This document shows positions 11,539 through 21,697 of a stretch of DNA of 64,000 nt, piece by piece; positions within the stretch are counted from its first letter, which is position 1, and each line of letters starts with the position of its first letter. The DNA comes from Colletotrichum lupini. Lineage: Eukaryota; Ascomycota; Sordariomycetes; Glomerellales; Glomerellaceae. The stretch lies in the NCBI RefSeq assembly GCF_023278565.1, contig NC_064676.1:620001-684000 (forward strand), in the 5' to 3' direction. Under the pieces are notes generated by a model, which searched no databases, was not told the origin of the DNA, and worked only from the letters and a program-made list of their open reading frames with translations. Made by a program: the position numbers and the translations under genes.

Positions 11539-12519
11539 CGTGTCGGTTGTTCAACTGGTAATGGGTATCAGCTTACAGAATGGTATAATCTGGAACCTTG
11601 ATGATTGACAGGAGAATCAAGTTGAGGGCAATGTAACATGTCTCCGTTCTCGATGCTCACTCTTCCGATGATTGATGAAGACAAAGTTAGACGTGAAGTC
11701 TACATATCCAAGTTCGACGCGACTTACACGCGGGGAAGATCTGTGACAAACCCCACTCCGCTGGCGCACCGATCTCTATGCCGTCGTTCGAGTTGAAAGT
11801 CAACCGAGTAGGCTAATCAGGCAGGCTATCGGCAACTCGGAAGTACTGAAGACATTTGGCTTCGATCTCAGGCCAATATCGAGGCGATGCTACTCGCAGG
11901 CAATTGCTTTGCTCATTGTTGGCTTGGAAGTGGTTAAAAGTTACCCTCGGATATCGAAGCCGAGACTTTTGCGTGGATCCGCCGTGACACCAAAGTTAGC
12001 CTCCTCCGGCTTCTTCACCCGGATAGCCAGCAACGACGGTAACATTTCTCTTTCATGTCAATTGGAAAGTACTGAAAAGAGTATGGCGTTCGGATTGCAG
12101 TCTTCCAGAAGCCACTTGATGGCATAATGGCAAGTGTGGTCGAACACTGACTCCACTATCGCCCCTAATGCTACCTTGTTAGATGCCTGGTATCAACAGC
12201 CCAAGTTCCATCAGACCTCTACGAGCCAAGAGTGGTTGAAGTTGAAAGTAATTGCAATGAAGAACGGACAATATGCTGGACGCTGGATTCTCCGGATTAT
12301 CTATGACCGAGCCCCTATCTAAGATGTCTAAGATGCAGCAATTGTACGCCCCCAATGCCCGCACGGCAACGCTGTCAATCCAATCCCACTCCACCCATTT
12401 ACAAAGTAGAATACAATTCGGCACGATGCTACACGAAACCATAGCCGTACGCAGTCTATGCCCCTTCTCTCGCACAGTGTCTCTCCTCAACGCAAATAAA
12501 CAGAGACCTTATTCCATGT
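11539..12519. other. Intergenic between KGD1 and KGD2, 981 bp
   Basis: Serves as KGD1 upstream region and KGD2 3' flank. Several frames of 60-103 codons cross it on both strands, none with a recognisable domain. I see no RNA gene. Confidence 0.5.
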
Positions 12520-13990
12520 TTAGAGAAGAAGGCTGGAGGGGTCCTCGATGTAACCCTTGACGGCGCCAAGGAAGGCCTCGGCCTCGCGCTGCTCAATGAG
12601 GCGGTGGTCGTAGGTGACGGTAATGTACATCATGGGGCGGATCTCGAGCTTGCCGTCAACGACGACGACGCGCTCCTTGATGCCGTTCATGTTGAAGATG
12701 GCTGCCTGGGGGTAGTTGATGACGGGGGTTCCGAACATGGAGCCAAAGATGCCGGGGTTGCTGATGGAGAAGTTGCCGCCCTCGAGGTCGGGCATAGCGA
12801 GCTTGCTCTTGCGGGCCTATAGTTTAATGTTAGAAAGCCTGTACTTCTTTGCGGCACAATCATAATGCGGGACTTACCTTGTCGGCCAGCTCAGCAACAC
12901 CACGCTCAATACCAACGATGTCCAAGCTCTCCACGTTACGCAGCACAGGCGTAACCAGACCCTTAGGCGCAGACACAGCGATGCTGATATCAACGTAATC
13001 CCTGTACGTGATGATCTCCTTCTCGGTATCCATGGCGGCGTTGATCTGGGGCACGCGCTCCGCGGCGAGACACGTCGCCTTGGTGAAGGCACCCATGTAG
13101 CCGAGCTTGACACCGTAACGCTTCATGACAGCCTCCTTGTTCTTGGCGCGCCAAGCCATGAGGTTGGTCATGTCGACTTCCTCGATGCACGTCAGGGAGG
13201 CCGTCATGTTTTGCGACTGCTTGAGCTTCGTGGCGATGGTCTTGCGCATGCGCGGCAGCTTCTCGGTGCGCTCGCCGCGGGAGAATGAGCCCGTCGCGCC
13301 AAAGGGAACCTCGGACGCGGGTTTTTGTTGTTGTTGCTGCTGCTGTTGGGGAGCAGCAGGTTTGGGTGGTGCCGGCGCGGGCTTGCTCTCCTCCTTCTTG
13401 GGCGCCTCGGGCTCCTTCTTCTGCTCCTGGGCCGGCGCGGCGGCGGGCTCGGGTTTGCTCTCGGACTTGGGCTCTTCCTTCTTTTCCGGCTGAGACTCCT
13501 CCTTCTTCTCGGCGGGTGCGCCGCCCGTCTCCATGCGCGCAAGCTTCTGTCCGACCTCGACGGTGTCGCCCTCAGCAACGAAGAGCTCGACAATAGTGCC
13601 CTCCTCCGGGGCGTTCACGGCGACGTCGATCTTGTCCGTCTCGATGCTGGCGACTTCCTCGTCGGCCTCAACGCGGTCGCCGACCTGCTTGCCGATGGAG
13701 GCGATGGTGCCCTCGGTGATGGACTCGGCCATTTGCGGGACGGTGATGATGACCTCGCCATGCTGGATACGGGTGGTGCTGAAGGAGCGGTATTGGGAGG
13801 AGAGGGCGGGGAAGGCGTGAACGATCGGTCTTGAGGTGGTGCGCGTCGCGGTTGTGAGGGATCTCGTCTTTGTGGATGTCGGTTTTGATGCTGCGCTGGT
13901 GCTCTGGGTGCGAGCTGCGGATGCGAGCCTGGAAGAGGCCGCGGAGGGCTTGGCCAGGCGGCCGACGGCTTGAAGCTGAGAGCGCATCAT
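12520..13990 (-). CDS. KGD2: Dihydrolipoamide succinyltransferase (E2 of 2-oxoglutarate dehydrogenase), mitochondrial
   Basis: Exons 12878-13990 and 12520-12816; intron 12817-12877 (GTAAGT/TAG, phase 0); 469 aa. The start is the ATG pair at 13990/13987; the open frame runs further upstream but only from a non-ATG codon. Order of parts: Ser/Thr/Arg-rich presequence (1 to ~73), lipoyl domain ~78-155 with the lipoylation lysine in ETDKIDV (K120), and a long Pro/Glu/Lys/Gln hinge with a run of eight Gln. No E3-binding domain follows, as is normal for eukaryotic E2o. The C-terminal catalytic domain contains [39 protein letters not shown] and PMMY. The catalytic motif, normally DHRxxDG, reads DHRLIEQ (H442, then E446-Q447), which is unusual. 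It transfers the succinyl group to CoA. Confidence 0.95.
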
Positions 13991-15086
13991 CTTGGCGGTT
14001 GTAGGTAGAGGAGAGGAGAGGAGCGTGGTAGTTGAGCGCCCGGCGATCCTCGACGACAAGTCTGGGTGTTTCTGGTGGTGTTGAACGAGTCTTTGACCCT
14101 GGTTAGAGAAAAGGGACTCGGAAAATCGTTGTGTAAATTTGACGTTGGAGCTTTGCTGGGCGCTGTGACAGAATCACCTGCCGCTTTAGCCTCAGAGATC
14201 AACAGCTCCGTATGGCAAGCACCACAAAGCAGGTCACTAGACTATCTCGATAATCTCTGGTATGTATCACGGCCTGAATTTAGTTTACTGCAATCTTCAC
14301 ATACATCGATTTTGTGAAGGTTTGTTCTCTCATTTGGGACCTTGCGTTGCCTGCAGTTCTCCTATGAGATCAATTGGAGCTTTGGGACTGTCCATTCTCT
14401 CAAAATGACCTGATTATGCCCCTCGCTTCCTTTTCATGGAGTAAATGTGTGACGGTCAAAGATAGAAAAGACGATTTCAAATTGGAAAGTCATCTATTTG
14501 CTAAACGATCAACATTGCCAATACCCGCGAGAGAGGTAGCCCAAAGCTCTCAATTCGTAGACCAGCCCCAAAAGCAGCGGCGCATTCGGTGGCCCCCGGT
14601 AACCCTCTGGGAAGAAATCGGAAAGGCTCCGCATCCGCATCCCGGGACGAGCTGCCCGAGTGGATCCGTAGCTTGCCAAACACCGCCGCATCATTGGCCA
14701 ATTCATCACCCGCAGTTGACAGCCGAAAGACAGCGCCAAAGGGATACGTACCGCCTTGCAGGGGGTTTCGGCTTCTCCTTCCTCCCTTGCGGCTTACCCG
14801 GCCAGACGGCTTCTTCTCCTCCGACGTCTCCTTTCTGCCTTTTCCCCTGCGGTTTCTTGCGGTGGATGATTTGAGCGCCAGCACAGGCAGGTAGCAACTT
14901 TAGTCATCACACATCTGCCAGACAGGGGTCTCTGAATCTGCAGACCACGTCGCAGCGAGGGAAAAAGAAAGAAAAGTCAATTGATGGCCCGAGCTCCTCC
15001 TTTCACATGCACCCAGAAAGTGAAAACTGAGGCTATTCACAGCCAGAACGTGACTCGTGCGATATCATACCCCTCCAACCAGCGCA
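13991..15086. promoter_or_regulatory. Shared divergent upstream region of KGD2 and PHS1
   Basis: About 1.1 kb separates the two divergent start codons. A CT-rich stretch lies just before the KGD2 ATG (minus-strand CTCCTCTCCTCTCCTC). A 166-codon plus-strand frame (14374-14874) and a 127-codon minus-strand frame (14501-14884) overlap each other and lack domain signals, so I read the interval as promoter and 5' UTR. Confidence 0.45.
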
Positions 15087-16000
15087 ATGGCTACCAAAGA
15101 TTCACAACAAAGCGGCAGCAGCCCGAGAGTCGCATACCTAACACTCTACAACACACTCTTCGCAGCACTATGGGCCTCAATCCTCTTCACCGTCATCTCC
15201 ACCGCCACTTCCCATGGTAAACTCGCCGTCTATGCTGCAGCAGAACCTCGCTCGCGATGGGTGCAGACACTCACTCTCATTGAAGTGGTCCACTCAGCCG
15301 TGGGTTCGTAACTCCAACTCCCTACCTCCACCATTTTTCAAACTACACTGCTAGATACATCATGCCAGAGACACGAGACATCACGCACGCAAGACCAACT
15401 TGAACTGACCCAACCCCCAGGCCTCGTCAAATCCCCCGTAGGCACAACAGCCCTCCAAGTAGTCGCCCGCACAATCATAGTCTGGATGGTCTGCTACAGC
15501 TTCCCCGCCACCACAGCCTCCTCAACAGCCTACCTAACCCTCCTGCTGTCCTGGGCGACGGCTGATTCCATTCGCTACGCCTACCTGGCTCTGAACCTCC
15601 ACGGCAAGGCGTCTGATGCGCTCGTCTGGGTGCGGTACGTTGACGCAACCCTTTATTTTTTGGTGTCTTGGTTGACCTAGGACGGTCGAAACTGACAATC
15701 ATGATTAGGTACACCATGTTCTACCCCCTATACCCAATCGGCATCGCCTCGGAATTCTGGCTCCTCTACCTCGCCGTCGAACCCGCTTCGCGCATCAGCG
15801 CTCTCATCCCGCCTCTGTTCTACTTTTGCTTGCTGTTGTATATCCCCGGTAAGCCCTACTCCCGCCCCCTTATTGGGACTTCCCATAACTTGCTTCCTCG
15901 ATGCTGATACCCGCATCTGGGTCTAGGCTCTTACACCATGTACACTTACATGATCAAGCAGCGCAAGAAGACTCTCGCAAAGACGAAGAAGACGCAGTAG
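15087..16000 (+). CDS. PHS1: Very-long-chain (3R)-3-hydroxyacyl-CoA dehydratase (PHS1/PTPLA family)
   Basis: Four exons: 15087-15303, 15421-15634, 15709-15848 and 15927-16000; introns 117, 74 and 78 bp; 214 aa, matching the ~215 aa of the family. Multi-spanning membrane protein. Conserved stretches seen: VAYLTLYNTLFAALW, LIEVVHSAVGLVKSP, ALQVVARTIIVW, SWATADSIRYAYLALNL and YTMFYPLYPIGIASE. The last holds the Tyr and Glu used in catalysis in this family. The tail is Lys-rich (KQRKKTLAKTKKTQ), compatible with ER retention. It performs the third step of fatty-acid elongation in the ER, dehydrating 3-hydroxyacyl-CoA to 2-enoyl-CoA, which feeds sphingolipid synthesis. The ATG at 15087 is preferred over 15057 because the product then starts with a short hydrophilic tail before the first membrane helix. 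Confidence 0.95.
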
Positions 16001-16224
16001 CCCGGCAAGTCTCTGTCTTCATAGAAGCGATGGACTTCCCTCGAGGTAGATGCGCTCTGAGAAGGCAGGGACTGGTAACGGATGGACGTAAACAAGATAA
16101 ACTTGCAACTACCTTAGAATGTCGGCCAAACTCTACCTTGAGCGTGAATCCGAACAAAATGCGTACAAAGTTCCAGCCATCTTCCATCAATTCTCGGTAA
16201 GAGACGCACATCTCGCGCTCAGTC

Positions 16225-17864
16225 TTACAAGTTATAACGGAACGCCTTGTCCTGCACATCCGTCAAGTCAGAATCAACCGCAACACCCATCTGCACCGCC
16301 TCCGCGCCTCCATCATGGCCACCAACATCATACTCATATCTTCCCTCCGCGGCAAGCCGGTCTCTCGTCGCATTCTCCCTCTTCAAAACAACCCCATACA
16401 CAGCATACGTGATAATCAACCCCACCCAGCTCGCAATACTCAGTATACACCCCTTGGTATACCGCGGCGCATCCCCCTCCGTCCAGGCCTGCGGGGAGAC
16501 AATACACCCAACGCAGTACACGATAAAGAACCCAGCGCTAACCACACTCTTCTTGGTATTCCCCTTGACATTGGACGCCATCATGGACGCCGTGGAGCTT
16601 AGGAGAGAACTGCAGCAAGCAGCGAGCCAGGTGCTTGCCACAATGCCCCACTCTGCGCCGTGCAGTGGCAGCGCGAGGAGCATGGCGGATCCGAGGAGCG
16701 GGACGAGCGAGAGACCGATGGAGGTGTAGACTCGCGTGCCTGGGAAGAATCGCGGGATGAGGGCGCTGGCCCAGATTGTCACGAAGCTGATTGCGCCACC
16801 GGGGAGGCCGACGAGCATTGTTGTGAAGGGGGAGTAGCCGAAGCCGTTGATGACGAGAGATGAGAACTGTTTAACCAAATGTTAGGTGTTTTCGCTGGGA
16901 AAAGGATAGGGAAAAGCATTTAGCTTGAGAATAGGAGTCGTCAGTGTGATGCAAAGCGCCATCATGAAATACAACCACGTCGTGGGCTGCCTCAACGCCT
17001 CATACATCTGTTTCGTATTAAACTCCGCGCGGTCTCTGGTTCCACGATCAAGGGCCAGCCTCCGCGTCGCGATCTCCCTCTCCCTCTCGTTTAGGAACCA
17101 CGCTGTAGTTGTATCCCTCGGCATAAGCAGGCAAAAGGCAACGCCGCACGCCGCTGTCAACCCGCCGCTGACAAGGAACATGACCCTCCACTTCTCCAGC
17201 GCCATTTTAGCGGCGCCGCCGATCCCGTACATCATCAGCGCGCCGAGAATTTGCGAAACACCTGACATGGACACCCACGTCGCGACGCGGATGGGGTGCT
17301 CGCGACGGCGGTACCAGTTTGATGTGATGATGATGAAGGCCGGGGAGACGGCGCCTTCGGCAAAGCCGAGAAAGAAGCGAGCCGCCGCAAGGCCTGAGAA
17401 GTTATGCGTGGCGCCGAGGGTCATCTCGACGGCACCCCAGGCGATGATTGTAACACCGACGAAGAGCGTCATAGGCAAACGGCCCATGAGGTAGGCGGCG
17501 GGATACTCGGAGCAAAGCTGGCCAAAGTAGAAAAGGGAAATAATCCAGGAGAAGTCTTGGCCTGAAAGGCTGAGGTCTTTGCGGAGGCCAAAGACTGAGG
17601 CGTAGTTGATGGACTGCTTATCGAGATCTATCGGGGAGTATAGTCAGTCCGAAGGCTCGTGACAATGTGGATCGAGAGATGCTTACACTGAAAGAAGTAG
17701 ACAAAAGCCATCAGGGGCATCAGAACTCGGTCAAGCTTTCGAACGAGAGCAGCCTCTTCCTCGGAGCTAATTTGTTCAAATGCTACATGTTCTCCGTCTT
17801 GCTTCTTGGCCATCTCCAGCTCTTCGGCCATAACGGTTTGCGGATCCTGTTTCGTGTTCGCCAT
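16225..17864 (-). CDS. MFS transporter of the allantoate/anion:cation symporter (Dal5) type, with damaged splice donor
   Basis: Exons 17687-17864, 16924-17627 and 16225-16866, giving 507 aa if both introns are removed. Typical family features: a hydrophilic N-terminus, YLDKQSINYASVFGLRKDL, the WIISLFYFGQLCSEYPA helix, GAVEMTLGATHNFSGLAAARFFLGFAEGAVSPA, and the second half FSSLVINGFGYSPF...GLPGGA. About twelve hydrophobic segments are present. The second intron (16867-16923) has a normal branch site and CAG acceptor, and the protein joins perfectly in phase 0 across it. However, its donor reads CTAAAT where GTAAAT is expected. Unspliced, the frame stops after 15 extra codons. Likely role: uptake of a carboxylate- or ureide-type solute at the plasma membrane. 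The allele may be inactive. Confidence 0.85.
16923..16923 (-). other. Lesion at splice donor of transporter intron 2 (G to C)
   Basis: The minus strand reads AAG then CTAAATG at the exon/intron border. All other introns modelled in this window start with GT. A single G-to-C change at the first intron base would explain it. If real, the transcript would retain the intron and encode a protein truncated after about six membrane segments. A sequencing error is the alternative. Confidence 0.6.
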
Positions 17865-18509
17865 CTCGTCGTACTTCAGTCGTCAACTTCCAAGTCAATA
17901 TTGTTGAAACTCGGAAGCTATCTTTCAGTAAGGTGGCCAAGTAGTCGGCGGTGACTGTCAATTCTTCGGCCCAGTAGATTGGAGCGTGGAGGCCTAACAA
18001 GATAGTGTCCTGTCAGAAGTCTCAGGCCTAGAAAACTGAAAACAAAATCGACAGCCAGGGGGAACTTAAGTAGCCCGGATGCCTACTTCCTCGTTCTCTA
18101 GTGCTCCCAATTCCGGGGTGATTATCTGGGGAAGCGCTTGATTCACCATGGAGCTCAGAGGATTGCGGGGTTTGCCCCAGACTCTCCGCAAGCCGGTAAT
18201 CTGGAGAGGTGCAGTTCAGCGAGTCGCTCGGGATACGAAGCCAGAATCCCCTACTATCGGCTGGCTATATCGTGTGTAAGTAGCCCGGGGCAGAGACCGC
18301 GGGTCCACTTGCCCTCGGGAACTACACCCGAGGATCCCTACATGTCAGGTTCTTCGGGCTTGGACTGATGGCGTTGAACTAGACGTGTCCGCGTTAGAAC
18401 AGCTCTCTTGCACATTGACAAGTCACCGGGATACGTTGAAAATGTCGGTTTCGAGTAACAGGCCCTTTGCGGTGGACTAAGTTTCATTGGAGGCCGAAAG
18501 ATTCAGCTA
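17865..18509. other. Intergenic, 645 bp
   Basis: Upstream region of the MFS transporter and 3' flank of the Zn2Cys6 gene, both on the minus strand. No further feature recognised. Confidence 0.5.
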
Positions 18510-21335
18510 TCATTGCTGCCACGGAATCTGGTTCTCTAAAGCTTCCCAATCCGCCTGTTCGACTCCAGTAAACGAGAATCCGGGGGTGTGGTAGACCCAG
18601 TACAGGCTGTTCTCGCCCTCCAGAGGTATACTCGCCAAGTCAGCGCCACTGAAGCCAAAGTCGTGCTGGCCATCCATTTCCTGGACTTCCGACGTTGAAT
18701 CAGTACTATCCTGGACGTTTGATAGTCCCTGGATGTTCGGTATTGCCGAACCTTCACTTGTTGATGGTCCTTCTGGAGCCGTATCACTGTTTCTGTAGCT
18801 AGTCGAGAATGAAAAGGGCTGCGCCATGAGATCCATGAATGACTCTTCGGGGGCCTGTATCCTAGATTGATAGACAGGTAGGGCGAGATGCGAACACATC
18901 TGGTCGAGTTCTGCCAAGCGTCTGGCTGCAGGTCGATTACCCAGGGCGGCAAAGTACCTGAGAATGGCCCTTGAGCCGTCGATACCTTTGTGCCCAAGCC
19001 CTTTACCAGGATTTATGGCTTGAACGAGGACAAACACATATCCCACGGAAAATGTTGCGTCTAGGTCGAGAAATGCGTTCTTTGCTATGTACCAAATGCT
19101 GTCAACGGAAAGAAGTGTATCGGAGAAGGAAAGTCAGGCTCACCAAGTATCTCACTCTTCCGAAGTTCTTGCAGGATGACAAGAATCTTGCTTGCTGTCT
19201 CGACACAAATCTCTGCAAGTCGTACGAGTGCAGGCCTGACACGGCTGTGGTCTTCGCGATCTGGGTCGCGACTATTTCGAGCCATGTACAATAGGATTGG
19301 CCGAACGGTATGTATTACAGCCTACATGTGTCAGTAAATATGTTTTGGCTATGGGCAGTGACCTTCGAGTACCGAGTAGACCGAAATATGCAAGCTGGAG
19401 CTAGTTCTTGATACTGTAGTCGCGGCTTCAATGAAGGGCCGTCCTGCGACGGTTAGCCCAGAGGGCTTGATCTCCATCGAGTACTCGGATGGCATGTTCT
19501 TTTCCACTTCGTAAAGGGAGTGTAGAACGTCTTGGACATTATTGATGAAAGTCGTCTCAGGCTCGTCTCTTTGTGAGTAGATTGCTATCATGGAGTCAGT
19601 CCCATTCCAGCACATGCGGGATGCGATGCAACAGACTGGCGGTTATCTTTCCGGTTATCCTCGCCGCTTGAACATTGACGTCCAATGCTGTGGCGGATGA
19701 GAATCCCAGTACCTCGTACGGGGACTTTGTCGTTATCGCGTAGTCTTCAATGGACATGGGGAATCCGCCTGCGGCGCATAACCTCCTAGGTAAAAAGTTA
19801 GCTGCATGGGAGCTTAACGCCAGTACATGGCCTCACGATGGGGATGTACCTTTCTTGCATGTAGATAGACCACCATAACCTGTTCCTATGGACAATTTCC
19901 GAGCGGCGTGGATTCTGAGAATTGTTGGATCGATGCATACCATGGCTGATGGCGAGTCGTAAGGCAGTATTGGACTACACGCGTCAGCTGTAACTCCGGG
20001 CTCCAATTGGGGCTCAACTTACATGCAGATATGCATCATCTTTCCGATCCGAAATTTGCAGGTATAATGCGGTCAAAGCCATGATTTCTACCCCGATAGT
20101 CCCATGCTTGCGCAAATCACTCAGCAAAGGCGTCCTCTTTACTGCTTCCCTGAAGTACATCGTCCCCGGAGGTTCTCCGTCCTCATCATCCCGTCCCTGC
20201 AAGAGCCTCCCAACCGCAAAGACAAGCAGTGCTTCCACAATCCAGGTCTCTGTCAACCGCACATCGGCACTGGACTCGTGATACAAGACGGATAGATTGT
20301 CCGAAAAGGCACGTACGTCGAAAAGCTGCTGCGAAATACCAACGTTGAAGATGACGATGTCGAGCATCGCGTGGGCCTCCTCTTCCGGCGGCCACTGACT
20401 TCCGATCGCAATCTCTAGTGCGCGTCTGTCAATATGCGGAAGCGGAGTCGCGGCGTTGACGGTGGACCGCGGACTAGCGGTAGAGCCGGGATTGGACCGG
20501 GAAACGAGGAGTGTCTTGATCTCGGACCCGAAGGTCTCGCTTGAGGAGAGGGCGGACTCGGGTGCGATTGCTATTCGCCGGGATTAGTATCCGAGGCCCG
20601 GGAGGTCGCCTGGTAGACGGTATTTAAAAGTGCACTTACCTCTACCTGCACGAGCAGGTGATGATGTGGTCTGAGCCTGGGCCTCGGAAGTTCTCGTCCT
20701 CTCAAGTGTGAGAGATGATGTTGACTGAGACATTATCGGCCCAGGCTGGCCCAGTGGAACGGGTGATTGGCATGGGATGTTACCATCTAGATCGTCATAT
20801 ATATGTATCACCGTGATCTCATTCGAAGGATCTTCGACATCGTGCAGCTGCGCTGATGACGACGCCGGTGCTGGTGCTGGTGCTGTAGCCGGAGGCGTCG
20901 AAGAAGCGGCCTCGAGAGCTGGCCTCTCTCCTCTTCGTCGCTCATAATAGGCGACTTTGTCCTCGAGCTCCCTAATCTGTCTGTATCATGTAACATCATT
21001 CTTAGCTACTTCGGCACCTTCCTTGATGTCGACCGTGAACACCGTCGGCGGACCAAGGGCAGAACGTACGAGACGGAGTACAGCTTCCTCTTCTCCGAAG
21101 CGGAAAACACACATTCCAAGCCCCGCTTGGCACAATACTTGCACGGACGCTGGCCGGAGCACTTGACCTTCTTGTCCCGGCAAATCTGGCATGCATTGGA
21201 TGTGCGAGCAGCCTCGGCTTGAGAAGCCGAACGGTTGCGTCTGGATGCTCTCGTTGGCGTCGAAGTGCCCCCAGCTGGTGGGCTCGCCAGAGTGCGGGTG
21301 TTGGTTCGTCGATTGATAGTCGAATCGACGTCCAT
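18510..21335 (-). CDS. Zn2Cys6 transcription factor with fungal-specific TF domain
   Basis: Eight exons: 21070-21335, 20640-20980, 20023-20570, 19850-19974, 19637-19785, 19373-19584, 19144-19321 and 18510-19084. Introns are 48-89 bp, all phases consistent, 797 aa. The ATG at 21335 (ACAGACATGG) is chosen; the frame extends upstream only to a GTG. The binuclear zinc cluster is at residues 49-75 with spacing C-x2-C-x6-C-x5-C-x2-C-x6-C, followed by a short coiled coil (QIRELEDKVAYYERR). The middle part carries the regulator core, including TWIVEALLVFAVGRLLQG, LTALYLQ and ALRLAISHGMHR...RRLWWSIYMQER-like motifs. The C-terminus is acidic and Ser-rich. A DNA-binding regulator; targets unknown. It sits directly upstream of the MFS transporter on the same strand, so a regulator/transporter pair is possible. 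The exon 7/8 junction is the least certain. Confidence 0.88.
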
Positions 21336-21697
21336 GTCTGTCACCTTTCCTGAAAAAGCCGAAAGACTCTGCCAAGATATCTGTACCACGAATGAGATAT
21401 CTGGGGAAATGGGTCGGATTGTTTCTGTGGTGTTGTTGGGGTGTAAGGGAGACGTATCCGTGGGACGTTGTTCATGAGACGAAGTTGATTTAGTGGATTG
21501 TGGGGCCGGCGCCGGGTACTTTGCACGCTAATTGAGGGAAGGTGCACCTATTGACCCCGAACCCCAGATTCGGAAGCGGCTACATGAAGGAGCACTGATT
21601 GTTCAAGTCGACAGCAAAAGAAAGCTCCAAACTGTGTGCTGCGGTATGTGAGAACAATCGACCACGATATCCAAGTTTGTTCCGATTCAACTCGTCA
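21336..21697. other. Intergenic, 362 bp
   Basis: Upstream region of the Zn2Cys6 gene and 3' flank of the AAA ATPase gene. Nothing else recognised. Confidence 0.5.

Noticed and set aside
12878..14059. Longer KGD2 start at 14059
   Set aside because: The codon there is TTG, not ATG; the ATG pair at 13990/13987 starts a normal presequence.
14374..14874. 166-codon plus-strand frame between KGD2 and PHS1
   Set aside because: No domain and overlaps an equally unconvincing minus-strand frame; better explained as promoter/5' UTR DNA.
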